Source: Pseudomonas putida S13.1.2
GTDB lineage: Bacteria; Pseudomonadota; Gammaproteobacteria; Pseudomonadales; Pseudomonadaceae
Reading direction: 5' to 3'
DNA: 64,000 nucleotides
NCBI RefSeq assembly: GCF_000498395.2
Contig: NZ_CP010979.1
Location: forward strand, 4,994,501-5,058,500
Shown here one piece after another: positions 7,159-15,519 of the stretch (its first letter is position 1; the number at the start of each line of letters is the position of its first letter). The notes below the pieces were generated by a model. That model did no database searches and was not told where the DNA came from. It worked only from the letters and a program-made list of their open reading frames with translations. The position numbers were made by a program, and so were the translations under genes.

Positions 7159-9210
7159 TCACGCCGCAGCGCCTTCGGTAAGGCCACTGTGCCGCAGCAG
7201 CGCATCGATGGAAGGCTCACGGCCACGGAAGTCGACAAACAGCACCATCGGCTCGCGCGAACCGCCACGGGCCAGGATAGCCTCGCGGAAGGCGCGGCCG
7301 GTCTCGGCATTCAGCACGCCCTCTTCCTCGAAGCGCGAGAACGCGTCAGCCGACAGCACTTCAGCCCACTTGTAGCTGTAGTAGCCCGCCGCGTAACCGC
7401 CAGCAAAGATGTGCGCAAAGCTGTTGGGGAAGCGGTTGTACGCCGGTGGGCGCATGACCGACACCTCGTCGCGCACGCCTTCGAGCACCTGCAGCACGCT
7501 GCGGCCGTCGCCATGGCTGGCGTGCAGCTCGAAATCGAACAGCGAGAACTCCAGCTGGCGCACCATCATCATGCCCGACTGGAAGTTTTTCGCCGCCAGC
7601 ATCTTGTCCAGCAGGTCCTGGGGCAGGGCCGCGCCGGTTTCGTAATGGCCAGAGATCAGCGCCAGGCCTTCCGGCTCCCAGCACCAGTTTTCCATGAACT
7701 GGCTTGGCAACTCGACCGCGTCCCAGGCCACGCCGTTGATACCGGAAACACCGGCATGCTCGATGCGGGTCAGCAGGTGGTGCAGGCCGTGGCCGAATTC
7801 GTGGAACAGGGTGGTGACTTCATCATGGGTCAGAAGCGCAGGCTTGCCGGGTGCGGCCGGGGTGAAGTTGCACACCAGGTTGGCCACCGGGCTCTGCAGC
7901 TCGCCGGCAGCAGTGCGACGACGGTCGCGGGCGCCATCCATCCAGGCACCGCCGCGCTTGTTGGCGCGGGCGTAAAGGTCGAAGAAGAAGCGGCCGACAT
8001 GCTGGCCGTTTTCCTTGATCTCGAACAGGCGCACGTCCGGGTGCCAGCTGTCGAAGCCCTTGAGCTCGGTAATTTCGATGCCGTACAGGCGCTGCACGAT
8101 GCTGAACAGGCCACCCAGCACCTTGTCGATCGGGAAGTAGGCGCGCAGGGCTTCCTGCGACACGCTGTAGCGCTGCTCGCGCAGCTTCTCGCCAAAGTAG
8201 CCGGCGTCCCAGCTGGCCAGTTGCGGGCAGCCTTGCTCGGCGGCATAGGCCTTCAGCTGCTGCAGGTCCTGGGCGGCAAACGGCTTGGAACGCTTGGCCA
8301 GGTCACGCAAGAAGCTCAACACCTGGTCGCTGGACTCGGCCATCTTGGTGGCCAGGCTCAGCTCGGCGTAGTTCTCGTAGCCCAGCAGTTCGGCCAGCTC
8401 CTGGCGCAGGTCAAGGATTTGCTGCATGACCGGGCCGTTGTCGAACTGGCCGGCATTCGGGCCCTGGTCCGAGGCGCGGGTGCAGTAGGCGGCGTACACC
8501 TCTTCGCGCAGGGCGCGGTCGCTGGCGTAGGTCATCACGGCGTAGTAGCTGGGGAATTCCAGGGTGATCAGCCAGCCTTCAAGGCCCTTGGCCTGGGCCG
8601 CGGCGGCCATCTGCGCCTTGGCCGAGTCGGTCAGGCCGGCCAGCGCAGCTTCGTCGGTGACGTGCTTGGTCCAGGCCTGGGTGGCGTCGAGCAGCTGGTT
8701 GGAAAAGCGGCTGCCGAGTTCGCTGAGCTTGCTTTGCACTTCGGCATAGCGCTGCTGCATGTCCGCCGGCAGGTCGATACCCGACAGGCGGAAGTCACGC
8801 AGGGCATGCTCGAGAATAGTCTTTTGCGCCACGTCGAAACCGGCGGCTTCGGGGCTGTTGATCAAAGCCTGGTAGGCATCGAACAGCGCACGGTTCTGGC
8901 CCAGTTCGGTAGAGTAGGCGCTCAGCGCTGGCAGGCACGACTCGTAAGCCTCGCGCAGTTCTGCGCTGTTGCACACCGCGTTCAGGTGGCTGACCGGGCT
9001 CCAGGCCGCGCCCAGGCGGTCGTTCAGTTCGTCCATCGCCAGCACCAGGCCAGCCCAGGTAGGGGCCTTGGCCTGCTTTTCGAGGATCTCGGCAATGGCT
9101 TTACGGTTGTCGGCCAGGATCGCTTCGATCGCCGGCAACACGTGTTCGGCACGGATTTGCGAGAAGGGCGGCAGATCGTGGGATTGCAGAAGCGGGTTGT
9201 TCGCAGTCAC
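7159..9210 (-). CDS. prlC: Oligopeptidase A (M3 metallopeptidase)
   Basis: Cytoplasmic zinc peptidase that degrades short peptides, including cleaved signal peptides. The HEFGH zinc motif sits at residues 470-474, with the third ligand Glu about 25 residues later in the M3 helix (near WDAVELPSQFMENW). The preferred start is the GTG at 9208-9210, which gives 683 residues beginning TANNPLLQSHDLPPF. This matches the length and N-terminus of E. coli PrlC (about 680). An ATG at 9246 would add 12 residues and has no better ribosome site. It is followed by yheV and divergent from the gamma-carbonic anhydrase gene. Confidence 0.95.
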   Translation of the reverse strand: MTANNPLLQSHDLPPFSQIRAEHVLPAIEAILADNRKAIAEILEKQAKAPTWAGLVLAMDELNDRLGAAWSPVSHLNAVCNSAELREAYESCLPALSAYSTELGQNRALFDAYQALINSPEAAGFDVAQKTILEHALRDFRLSGIDLPADMQQRYAEVQSKLSELGSRFSNQLLDATQAWTKHVTDEAALAGLTDSAKAQMAAAAQAKGLEGWLITLEFPSYYAVMTYASDRALREEVYAAYCTRASDQGPNAGQFDNGPVMQQILDLRQELAELLGYENYAELSLATKMAESSDQVLSFLRDLAKRSKPFAAQDLQQLKAYAAEQGCPQLASWDAGYFGEKLREQRYSVSQEALRAYFPIDKVLGGLFSIVQRLYGIEITELKGFDSWHPDVRLFEIKENGQHVGRFFFDLYARANKRGGAWMDGARDRRRTAAGELQSPVANLVCNFTPAAPGKPALLTHDEVTTLFHEFGHGLHHLLTRIEHAGVSGINGVAWDAVELPSQFMENWCWEPEGLALISGHYETGAALPQDLLDKMLAAKNFQSGMMMVRQLEFSLFDFELHASHGDGRSVLQVLEGVRDEVSVMRPPAYNRFPNSFAHIFAGGYAAGYYSYKWAEVLSADAFSRFEEEGVLNAETGRAFREAILARGGSREPMVLFVDFRGREPSIDALLRHSGLTEGAAA

Positions 9211-9312
9211 GGTTTGGATACCTTGGCAGAAGAAACACTGCTCCATCTTAATTACAATCGACGCCGACCGCAGCAGGCAGCCTGCCTATCGGCGCAGATG
9301 AGAGACGCTATC

Positions 9313-9861
9313 ATGGCCATCCGAAGCTTCCAGCAACACACTCCGAAAGTTGGACTACGTGCCTTCGTCGACCGTTCGGCGGTGGTGCTGGGCGACGTGG
9401 AGATCGGTGAAGACAGCTCTATCTGGCCCATGACCGTGGTGCGCGGCGACATGCACCGCATCCGCATCGGTGCGCGCACCAGCGTGCAGGATGCCAGCGT
9501 GCTGCACATCACCCACGCCGGCCCGTTCAACCCGGACGGCTTCCCGCTGATCATCGGTGACGAGGTGACCATCGGTCACAAGGTGATGCTGCATGGCTGC
9601 ACCCTGGGCAACCGCATCCTGGTCGGCATGGGCAGCACCATCATGGATGGCGCCATCGTCGAGGACGAAGTGATCATCGGTGCCGGCAGCCTGGTACCGC
9701 CGGGCAAACGCCTGGTCAGTGGTTACCTGTACATGGGCAGCCCGGTGAAACAGGCCCGGCTGCTGAACGACAAAGAGCGCGCGTTTTTCTCCTACAGCGC
9801 CGGCAATTACGTAAAGCTCAAGGACCAGCACCTGGCCGAAGGCTACGACCAACCGGAATGA
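9313..9861 (+). CDS. Gamma-carbonic-anhydrase-like hexapeptide protein
   Basis: A 182-residue left-handed beta-helix protein of the YrdA/gamma-carbonic-anhydrase family with repeated hexapeptide turns (for example IGEDSS, IGDEVT, IGAGS). Candidate metal ligands are His68 (HITHAG), His89 (IGHK) and His94 (MLHG). Many members bind zinc, but carbonic anhydrase activity is proven for few, so the activity is uncertain. The ATG at 9313 is used; an in-frame ATG at 9298 would add five residues. It lies divergent from prlC and upstream of a HAD phosphatase, matching PA0066-PA0065. Confidence 0.92.
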   Translation: MAIRSFQQHTPKVGLRAFVDRSAVVLGDVEIGEDSSIWPMTVVRGDMHRIRIGARTSVQDASVLHITHAGPFNPDGFPLIIGDEVTIGHKVMLHGCTLGNRILVGMGSTIMDGAIVEDEVIIGAGSLVPPGKRLVSGYLYMGSPVKQARLLNDKERAFFSYSAGNYVKLKDQHLAEGYDQPE

Positions 9862-9865
9862 CCGC

Positions 9866-9950
9866 ATTCGCGGGCTTGCCCGCTCCCACAGGTTTCGTGG
9901 AGCCTTCAGGGCCAGCGCCATACCTGTGGGAGCGGGCAAGCCCGCGAAGA
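9866..9950. repeat. REP doublet (family A)
   Basis: Inverted copies at 9866-9892 and 9923-9950 (ATTCGCGGGCTTGCCCGCTC and its complement) separate the gamma-carbonic anhydrase and HAD genes. Confidence 0.87.
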
Positions 9951-9982
9951 AGGCAACGCAGCACTCAAGTGGAACCTTATAC

Positions 9983-10633
9983 ATGCAACAGCAAAACATC
10001 CTCTTCGACCTCGACGGCACCCTGACCGACCCCCGCCTGGGCATCACCCGCTCGATCCAGTATGCCCTGGCCAAGCTGGGCATCGACGAGCCGGACCTGG
10101 CACGCCTCGAACATTTCATCGGCCCACCCCTGCTGCAAGCCTTCATGCAGTTCTACAGCTTCGACGAAGCCAAGGCCTGGGAGGCGGTGAACTTTTACCG
10201 GGAGCGTTTCCGCGTCACCGGCCTGTACGAAAACCTGGTGTTCCAGGGCGTGCCGGAATTGCTTGAAGCCCTGAACGGGCAGGGCCGCACGCTGTACATC
10301 GCCACCTCCAAACCGTGGGAATTCGCCCGCGAAATCGCCCGGCACTTCGCCTTTGACCACCACTTCAAGGTGATCTACGGCAGCGAACTGGACGGCACGC
10401 GCACCAACAAGGTCGAGCTGATTCGCCACCTGCTGGATGAAGAAGGGCTGGACCCGGCGCAAACCCTGATGATCGGGGACCGCAAGCATGACCTGATCGG
10501 CGCGCGCAGCAATGGCTTGCAGGCGGTGGCGGTGGGGTATGGGTTTGGTAGCCGGGAAGAGCTGATGGCGCAAGAGCCGGCCTACCACTTTGCGACCTTG
10601 GCCGAGATGCATCAGGCATTCATCAAGGCTTGA
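9983..10633 (+). CDS. HAD-family phosphatase (Gph-like, PA0065-like)
   Basis: A 216-residue haloacid-dehalogenase-fold phosphatase. Motif I is FDLDGTLTD (nucleophile Asp9, acid/base Asp11), motif II lies in IATSKP, motif III is a Lys near TNKVEL, and motif IV is GDRKHD. The helical cap between motifs I and II (about 15-80) is typical of the phosphoglycolate-phosphatase-like subgroup, but the substrate cannot be read from sequence. The ATG at 9983 follows GTGGAACC. A REP doublet precedes the gene and another follows it. Confidence 0.9.
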   Translation: MQQQNILFDLDGTLTDPRLGITRSIQYALAKLGIDEPDLARLEHFIGPPLLQAFMQFYSFDEAKAWEAVNFYRERFRVTGLYENLVFQGVPELLEALNGQGRTLYIATSKPWEFAREIARHFAFDHHFKVIYGSELDGTRTNKVELIRHLLDEEGLDPAQTLMIGDRKHDLIGARSNGLQAVAVGYGFGSREELMAQEPAYHFATLAEMHQAFIKA

Positions 10634-10641
10634 GGGCTCTA

Positions 10642-10760
10642 GGGGCTGCTTTGCAGCCCATCGCCGGCAAGCCAGCTCCCACAGGTCCTGCATCAAATTC
10701 AAACCTTGTGCGGTCCTTGTGGGAGTTGGCTTGCCGACGATGGGTCGCGCAGCGGCCCCA
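10642..10760. repeat. REP doublet (family D, GGCAAGCCAGCTCCCACA) with flanking hairpin modules
   Basis: Inverted REP units at 10642-10685 and 10715-10760 use the variant core TCGCCGGCAAGCCAGCTCCC. They are flanked by GGGGCTGCTTTGCAGCCC on the left and a matching GC-rich end (GCGCAGCGGCCCC) on the right. The doublet fills the gap between two convergent genes and may serve as their terminator. Confidence 0.82.
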
Positions 10761-10765
10761 AAATC

Positions 10766-11857
10766 TCACAGGCTGACCATCAGACGCTGCAGCGCCGCTT
10801 TCCTTTCTTCAATCGGCAACCGCCCCAACTGCTCGACCCGCTGGTAAAACCGAAGCCAATCCCCACCCACCTCACGAAACACCGCCGCAAACGCCGGCAC
10901 CCACTGGTCATACAGCCCAAACGGCAACAACTTGGCATTATTCATCGGCCCATACATCCAGGCGTCATAGCGCTTGTCCCCGCCCCACTGGCCATCACGC
11001 ACCTGCCGGTACTCACGCCTCAAACGCTCAAACTCGGCCTGCTTGGCCAGCCGCTTGTGGGCATCGTCCAGCGGCCCGGCATATATCGCCTGCAACCGCT
11101 CGCGGCTGGCCAGCACCAGCCGGATGAACTGGTCACGCTGCTGCCCCTGCTCCTCGCCAACAGCGGCAAGCCCACGCGCTGCACGCCATTGCCGGGTGCC
11201 TTCCTGCTCGACAAAGGAGGCAAACGATTCGTTGAACTCGGTATCGTCCTGCACATAGAAGCGCTGGTGAGCGAGTTCGTGAAAAATCAACGTCGCCAGG
11301 CGTTCATCACCCCAACCCACCATCGACGACAGGATCGGATCGTCGAACCAGCCCAGGGTCGAATAAGCCTCCACGCCGCCCAGATACACATCCAGGCCTT
11401 CCTGGCGCATCAACGCCGCCGCACCTCGCGCCGCACCTTGCTGGTAATAGCCGCGATACGCCACGCACCCCGCAATTGGGAAACAGTGCGTAACCGGCTG
11501 CAACGACAACTCGGGCGTGGCGAACACATTCCACACCACATAAGGCCGGGCTATGTCGGCATAAACCCGGTAACTACGGTTGTCCGGCAGTTTCAACTGC
11601 TCGCTGGCGAACACCCGCGCCTGTTCGGCGTGCGCCAAGCGCGAGCGTAACTGCGGTGACGTGGCCGGGTCGGCCAGCACCTGCCCGACTGGCTGTCGCG
11701 CACGCAGCAGCTGCAATTGGCCCTCGGCCAGCTGCCCATAGTAGGCCACGCTGCTGCAACCGTTCAGCAGGAGCGCCCCCAGCAGGGGAACCAAACGGGT
11801 GAAAACGCGGTCGAGTGCCCCAGGGCCTGAGCGCTGCATAAGAAAAAGTCGAAGCAT
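10766..11857 (-). CDS. Putative lipoprotein aminopeptidase (PA0063-like)
   Basis: A 363-residue putative metallo-aminopeptidase with a lipoprotein signal (lipobox LLNG-Cys34), so it is probably anchored in a membrane facing the periplasm. The zinc motif HELAH is at residues 193-197, and a downstream NESFA supplies the likely third ligand. It fits the family annotated as putative aminopeptidase (COG4324-like). The start at ATG 11855-11857 gives a long positively charged n-region; an ATG at 11839 is an alternative, and neither has a strong ribosome site. The N-terminal end lies 67 bp from the divergent lipoprotein gene at 11925. Confidence 0.87.
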   Translation of the reverse strand: MLRLFLMQRSGPGALDRVFTRLVPLLGALLLNGCSSVAYYGQLAEGQLQLLRARQPVGQVLADPATSPQLRSRLAHAEQARVFASEQLKLPDNRSYRVYADIARPYVVWNVFATPELSLQPVTHCFPIAGCVAYRGYYQQGAARGAAALMRQEGLDVYLGGVEAYSTLGWFDDPILSSMVGWGDERLATLIFHELAHQRFYVQDDTEFNESFASFVEQEGTRQWRAARGLAAVGEEQGQQRDQFIRLVLASRERLQAIYAGPLDDAHKRLAKQAEFERLRREYRQVRDGQWGGDKRYDAWMYGPMNNAKLLPFGLYDQWVPAFAAVFREVGGDWLRFYQRVEQLGRLPIEERKAALQRLMVSL

Positions 11858-11924
11858 CCGGGACTGTCTGACTCGCTCAAGGCCAATTCGCTCCAAGACT
11901 ATCTCGCCAAGGGGGAGTTTCGCC

Positions 11925-12338
11925 ATGCGTGCATTGTTGGTCGCCGGTTCACTGTTGCTGATATCCGCCTGTTCCACGTTGCCAGCCCCGGACCCGAACC
12001 AGGCCTGGATCGACCTCACCCCCTACGACAACACCTCGCTGGACGCCGTGCAGGTCGATGAACGTGACTGGGCCGACAGCCGCTATTTCGAAGTACAGCC
12101 CGGCAGCCACGAGCTGACCGTGCGCTACCAGTTCCCGGTCACCCCCAGCAATATCGGCCCGGTCGACGAGCCGTTGTGGCGCGATTGCCAGGTCAAACTG
12201 ACCTTCAAGGACTTCAGTGCCGGGCAGCGCTATCAACTGCACGCCGGCAGTATCGGCTTTCGCCCCTGGATCAAGCTCTACGACGACCAGCAGAAAATGG
12301 TCGGGCAGGGCTTGCCTGCCGGCTGCCAACGCACCTGA
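11925..12338 (+). CDS. PA0061/PA0062-family lipoprotein (copy 1)
   Basis: A 137-residue lipoprotein of unknown function with lipobox ISAC (Cys16) and a mature part rich in beta strands. Motifs include DPNQAWIDL, SRYFEVQPGSHELTVRY and DCQVKLTFKDFSAGQRYQL. It is clearly paralogous to the next gene, which shares the Q-AWVDL, G-YFQV-PG-HEL-VR and AGERY-L patterns. The ATG at 11925 follows GGGGGAGTTTCGCC, almost identical to the leader of copy 2, so the duplication includes the ribosome site. The pair corresponds to PA0062-PA0061. The PEGA-like pattern (PG-HEL-V) hints at surface or envelope binding, but this is inference. Confidence 0.88.
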   Translation: MRALLVAGSLLLISACSTLPAPDPNQAWIDLTPYDNTSLDAVQVDERDWADSRYFEVQPGSHELTVRYQFPVTPSNIGPVDEPLWRDCQVKLTFKDFSAGQRYQLHAGSIGFRPWIKLYDDQQKMVGQGLPAGCQRT

Positions 12339-12393
12339 ACCGCACAAACGGCGCTATGCTTGTTACTTGTAAATCGCAAGTGGGAGTTTTGCC

Positions 12394-12807
12394 ATGCGCC
12401 AGCCCATGATGCTGATCGCCCTCAGTGCACTGGGGGCTTGCGCCAGCCCCTTGCCCCCCGTCGACCCAAAGCAGGCCTGGGTTGACCTCTACACCATGAC
12501 CCCCGGCCGGGTGATCATGGCCGACCGCCTTGATGGCAAGCGCCTGGAGGACGGCCGTTACTTTCAGGTAACGCCCGGCAAGCACGAACTGGTGGTGCGC
12601 TTCGATTACGAAATCTATTCGGGCGGCGTCATGTCCCAACCCAGGGACCGAACCTGCTACCTGACTGTGCGCTTTGACAACTTCAAGGCCGGCGAGCGTT
12701 ATCGCCTGGAAGCGCGGGCGCCGGTGATGGAGCCGCAGGTGCTGCTGTACGACGCCAGCCGCACGGTGCTGGTGAACGAGCCCAGCAACGTGTTTTGCAT
12801 TCCGTGA
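12394..12807 (+). CDS. PA0061/PA0062-family lipoprotein (copy 2)
   Basis: A second 137-residue lipoprotein (lipobox LGAC, Cys16), the same length as copy 1 and similar through most of its length (DPKQAWVDL, GRYFQVTPGKHELVVRF, TCYLTVRFDNFKAGERYRL). The ATG at 12394 follows GTGGGAGTTTTGCC. It lies 55 nt after copy 1, probably in the same transcript. Both copies keep a late Cys (GCQRT, FCIP) and a middle Cys (DCQV, TCYL), which could form a disulfide in the periplasm. Function unknown. Confidence 0.88.
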   Translation: MRQPMMLIALSALGACASPLPPVDPKQAWVDLYTMTPGRVIMADRLDGKRLEDGRYFQVTPGKHELVVRFDYEIYSGGVMSQPRDRTCYLTVRFDNFKAGERYRLEARAPVMEPQVLLYDASRTVLVNEPSNVFCIP

Positions 12808-12810
12808 GAC

Positions 12811-12829
12811 GGGGCCGCAAAGCGGCCCC
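12811..12829. terminator. GC-rich hairpin between convergent genes
   Basis: The stem GGGGCCGC-AAA-GCGGCCCC (12811-12829) stands between the lipoprotein stop codon and the convergent DUF1161 gene. There is no proper T-run, so termination is only possible. The same hairpin module occurs at the right edge of the REP doublets ending at 20044 and 25342. Confidence 0.5.
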
Positions 12830-12841
12830 AAAATCCCGAAT

Positions 12842-13075
12842 TTACCGATCATTCTTCTGGTAAATGATCTTCTTCGTCCCGCCATCGCAAGTGCCGACGA
12901 CCATATTCTGGTCCTTGACCTCACTGTTGGGCACGATCTCCAGGGTGTAGGACGGCACACCCTGAGCCTGGATCTTGGCCTCGATCTCGGCTTTGAGCTC
13001 CTCGCACGGCTTGACCGCCGCCAACGTGGACGTGGCGACCAGGGAAGCCAACACGGCGATTGCTACGCGAATCAT
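12842..13075 (-). CDS. DUF1161 family periplasmic protein (copy 1)
   Basis: A 77-residue protein with a signal peptide (about residues 1-20, ending TLAA) and a short mature domain starting VKPCEELKAEIEAKI. One Cys near the start and one in VVGTCDGGTKK are likely to form a disulfide. It matches the DUF1161 family of unknown function. The paralogue at 14832-15053 shares KPCEELKAEI, VVG-C--GTK and the short C-terminal I-Y ending. The start ATG lies at 13073-13075. Confidence 0.88.
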   Translation of the reverse strand: MIRVAIAVLASLVATSTLAAVKPCEELKAEIEAKIQAQGVPSYTLEIVPNSEVKDQNMVVGTCDGGTKKIIYQKNDR

Positions 13076-13148
13076 GGAACGGCTCCTGAAAAGGCAGCGT
13101 GCTGCCGACGCTGTTTAGACTACAGCAAACCGCCTCCGTTGCGCCGCT

Positions 13149-13574
13149 TCAGCCCACCAACGCCGCATCCAGGCTGATTTTTGCGTTCAGCACCTTGGAC
13201 ACCGGGCACCCTTCCTTGGCCTTGTTGGCAATTTCCAGGAACTGCGCCTCGCTTGCCCCCGGTACCTTGGCCCGGAGCACCAGATGCACGGCCGTAATGG
13301 CAAAACCATCCGGCAGCTTGTCGAGCGTCACCTCGGCAGCGGTGTCGATCCGGTCCGCAGTCAGCCCTGCTTCACCGAGCATCATCGACAACGCCATCGA
13401 GAAACAGCCGGCATGCGCGGCGCCAATCAGCTCCTCCGGGTTGGTGCCGGGCGTGCCCTCGAAACGGGTGTTGAAGCCATACGGGTTCTGCTTGAGCGCG
13501 CCGCTTTCGGTAGAAAGCAGGCCCTTGCCATCCTTCAAGCCACCTTGCCAGATCGCCGATGCTGTCTTTTTCAT
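13149..13574 (-). CDS. OsmC-family peroxiredoxin-like protein
   Basis: A 141-residue OsmC/Ohr superfamily protein. Thiol-dependent hydroperoxide reduction is expected from the two conserved cysteines, Cys57 (AAHAGCFSMAL) and Cys123 (EGCPVSKVL). N-terminal features such as GLKDGKGLLS and NPYGF are typical of the OsmC rather than the Ohr branch. The ATG at 13572-13574 is preceded by GGAGGCAGT. It lies divergent from the LLM oxidoreductase gene. Confidence 0.93.
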   Translation of the reverse strand: MKKTASAIWQGGLKDGKGLLSTESGALKQNPYGFNTRFEGTPGTNPEELIGAAHAGCFSMALSMMLGEAGLTADRIDTAAEVTLDKLPDGFAITAVHLVLRAKVPGASEAQFLEIANKAKEGCPVSKVLNAKISLDAALVG

Positions 13575-13728
13575 ACTGCCTCCTGGTCATTCGGTTACGT
13601 GGTTATGGATTCAGAGGCCCGCCGCTTACGGCAAGTTCAGACCAATCGCACAGCAAACATTGAATCCCCCGAATATGCCCATACAGAGTTACAAAGGCCT
13701 CTGGCCAACCACCTTTGCGGAGGCTCCC

Positions 13729-14733
13729 ATGACGCAGCTGCGTGACCTGAAAATATCCACCCTCGACCTGGTGCCCGTGCGCGCCGACGCCGGCCCGGCG
13801 CAGTCGCTGCGCAACTCGCTGGACCTGGCGCAACACGTCGAACGTTTTGGCTACAACCGCTTCTGGGTGGCGGAGCACCACAACATGGACGGCATCGCCA
13901 GTTCGGCGACGTCGGTGCTGATTGGCTACCTGGCCGGTGGCACTTCGACCATTCGCGTGGGCTCTGGCGGGGTGATGCTGCCCAACCACGCGCCACTGGT
14001 GATCGCCGAGCAGTTCGGCACCCTGGCCAGCCTGTACCCGGGGCGTATCGACCTGGGCCTGGGCCGTGCGCCGGGCTCGGACCAGATGACGGCCTACGCC
14101 CTGCGCCGCGACCGCGCTGGCGGCCCGGATGACTTCCCGGACGATGTCGAGGAACTGTCGCGCTACCTCGGCCCACGTACCGATGATCAAAAAGTGATCG
14201 CCGTGCCGGGGCACGACACTGACGTGCCGATGTGGCTGCTCGGTTCCAGCCTGTTCAGCGCCCAGCTGGCGGGCATGCGCGGCATGCCCTATGCCTTTGC
14301 TTCGCACTTTGCGCCGCGCTACATGCACGAGGCCATTCGCGTGTACCGCAACCACTTCAAGCCATCGACCACGCTGGACAAGCCGTATGTGATGCTGGGC
14401 ATCCCCATGGTGGTGGCCGAAACCGACGAAAAGGCCGAATACCTGGCCACCTCGGTGTACCAGCGCATCCTGGCGCTGATTCGCGGCCAAAGCCTGATGC
14501 AGAAGCCGCCGGTAGAGAGCATGGACGGGCTGTGGTTGCCCCATGAGCGGGATACGGTAGGCAGTTTCCTGGGCCTGGCGATGATCGGCAGCCCGCAAAA
14601 GGTAAGGGCCAAGGTGGAGGTGCTGCTGGAGCAGACCGGGGCGGACGAACTGATCTTTACCTGTGACCTGTATGAGCATGCGGACCGCATCCGGTCCTAT
14701 GAGCTGTTGGCGCAGGCCCTCAAGACTGAGTGA
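13729..14733 (+). CDS. Luciferase-like (LLM) flavin-dependent oxidoreductase
   Basis: A 334-residue TIM-barrel protein of the bacterial luciferase-like family, probably an FMN-dependent monooxygenase. Conserved stretches are RFWVAEHHNMDGIASSAT, VGSGGVMLPNHAPLVIAEQFG and GLGRAPGSD, all characteristic of the family. The ATG at 13729 follows GCGGAGGCTCCC, a strong ribosome site. In-frame upstream codons from 13099 overlap the divergent osmC gene and are not used. No substrate can be inferred, and no reductase partner is adjacent. Confidence 0.92.
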   Translation: MTQLRDLKISTLDLVPVRADAGPAQSLRNSLDLAQHVERFGYNRFWVAEHHNMDGIASSATSVLIGYLAGGTSTIRVGSGGVMLPNHAPLVIAEQFGTLASLYPGRIDLGLGRAPGSDQMTAYALRRDRAGGPDDFPDDVEELSRYLGPRTDDQKVIAVPGHDTDVPMWLLGSSLFSAQLAGMRGMPYAFASHFAPRYMHEAIRVYRNHFKPSTTLDKPYVMLGIPMVVAETDEKAEYLATSVYQRILALIRGQSLMQKPPVESMDGLWLPHERDTVGSFLGLAMIGSPQKVRAKVEVLLEQTGADELIFTCDLYEHADRIRSYELLAQALKTE

Positions 14734-14735
14734 CC

Positions 14736-14822
14736 TTCTTCGCGGGCTCGCCCGCTCCCACAGGACTGCACGGGTGCTTGACCCTGTGTATTACCTGTGG
14801 GAGCGGGCGAGCCCGCGAAAAA
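14736..14822. repeat. REP doublet (family A)
   Basis: Inverted copies with core CGCGGGCTCGCCCGCTCCCA (left) and its complement (right) lie between the convergent LLM and DUF1161 genes. Confidence 0.87.
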
Positions 14823-14831
14823 GCAAACGCA

Positions 14832-15053
14832 TCAACCGCGGCGGTAGACAATTTCCTTGGTACCCGCCTCACAGCTACCAACCACCTTGCCGGCCGGATC
14901 GCCCTTGTTGACGACCTCCAGCTTGTAGCCAGTAACCCCTTTGGCATCGAGCTTGGCGGCAATCTCCGCCTTCAGCTCTTCGCACGGCTTGCCCGCCGCC
15001 AGCGCACCACCGGCCAGTGTCATCAGGCCAAGCGCCAGAATCAGTTTGTTCAT
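14832..15053 (-). CDS. DUF1161 family periplasmic protein (copy 2)
   Basis: A 73-residue paralogue of the protein at 12842-13075. It has a signal peptide ending GGALAA, a mature start GKPCEELKAEIAAKL, and a second Cys in VVGSCEAGTKEIVY. The two Cys positions and overall length are conserved between copies. Function unknown. The copies are only 1.8 kb apart with osmC and LLM genes between them, which looks like an old local duplication. Confidence 0.88.
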   Translation of the reverse strand: MNKLILALGLMTLAGGALAAGKPCEELKAEIAAKLDAKGVTGYKLEVVNKGDPAGKVVGSCEAGTKEIVYRRG

Positions 15054-15154
15054 CGATCGCTTTCCTTGTGCAGATGAAATCAGAAAGAGCGCCCGCCAAG
15101 GCGCCCCTTTCCTGAATACCCCATCAAGCCGGGATCATCCAGCCCGGCAGTGTT

Positions 15155-15370
15155 TCAGCTATTGGCGATACGAAAGCCCACCTTCAGCGTGACCTGAAAA
15201 TGCGCGGCCTTGTTGCCTTCAATATGCCCACGGGTATCGACCACTTCAAACCATTCCAGGTGCTTGATGCTCTTGCCGGCTTCGGCGAGGGCATTGTTGA
15301 TGGCGTCTTCGATGCTGGTTGGCGAGGATCCCACCAGCTCGATCTTCTTGTACGTGTGATGGTCAGTCAT
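15155..15370 (-). CDS. Dodecin (flavin-binding)
   Basis: A 71-residue dodecin: a small beta-alpha-beta-beta protein whose dodecamers store flavins. The start YKKIELVGSSPTSIEDAI, the residue W42 in HLEWFEVVDTRG that stacks on the flavin, and the ending FQVTLKVGF are all typical. The ATG at 15368-15370 is chosen because AAGGAG lies 7 nt upstream; a GTG at 15376 would place that site too close. It stands alone between DUF1161 copy 2 and the divergent DUF883 gene. Confidence 0.94.
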   Translation of the reverse strand: MTDHHTYKKIELVGSSPTSIEDAINNALAEAGKSIKHLEWFEVVDTRGHIEGNKAAHFQVTLKVGFRIANS

Positions 15371-15519
15371 GTTCACGCTCCTTGGATAACGGTGAAATTC
15401 AGCCTAGCAGGGTAGGCCTGGTTTACCTGCGAGCCGTCCGCCAAGGTGAAAGTTCGATCGCACTTTCGCGCGGGCCAAGGGTCGCAACCTTACAGCCCAT
15501 ACTGCAAAGGAGAGTCAAC

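Noticed and set aside
7189..9861. 890-codon open frame on the plus strand opposite prlC, running into the gamma-carbonic anhydrase frame
   Set aside because: Only the last 182 codons (from 9313) are a real gene. The rest is the antisense of prlC, kept open by high GC; its translation has no family features.
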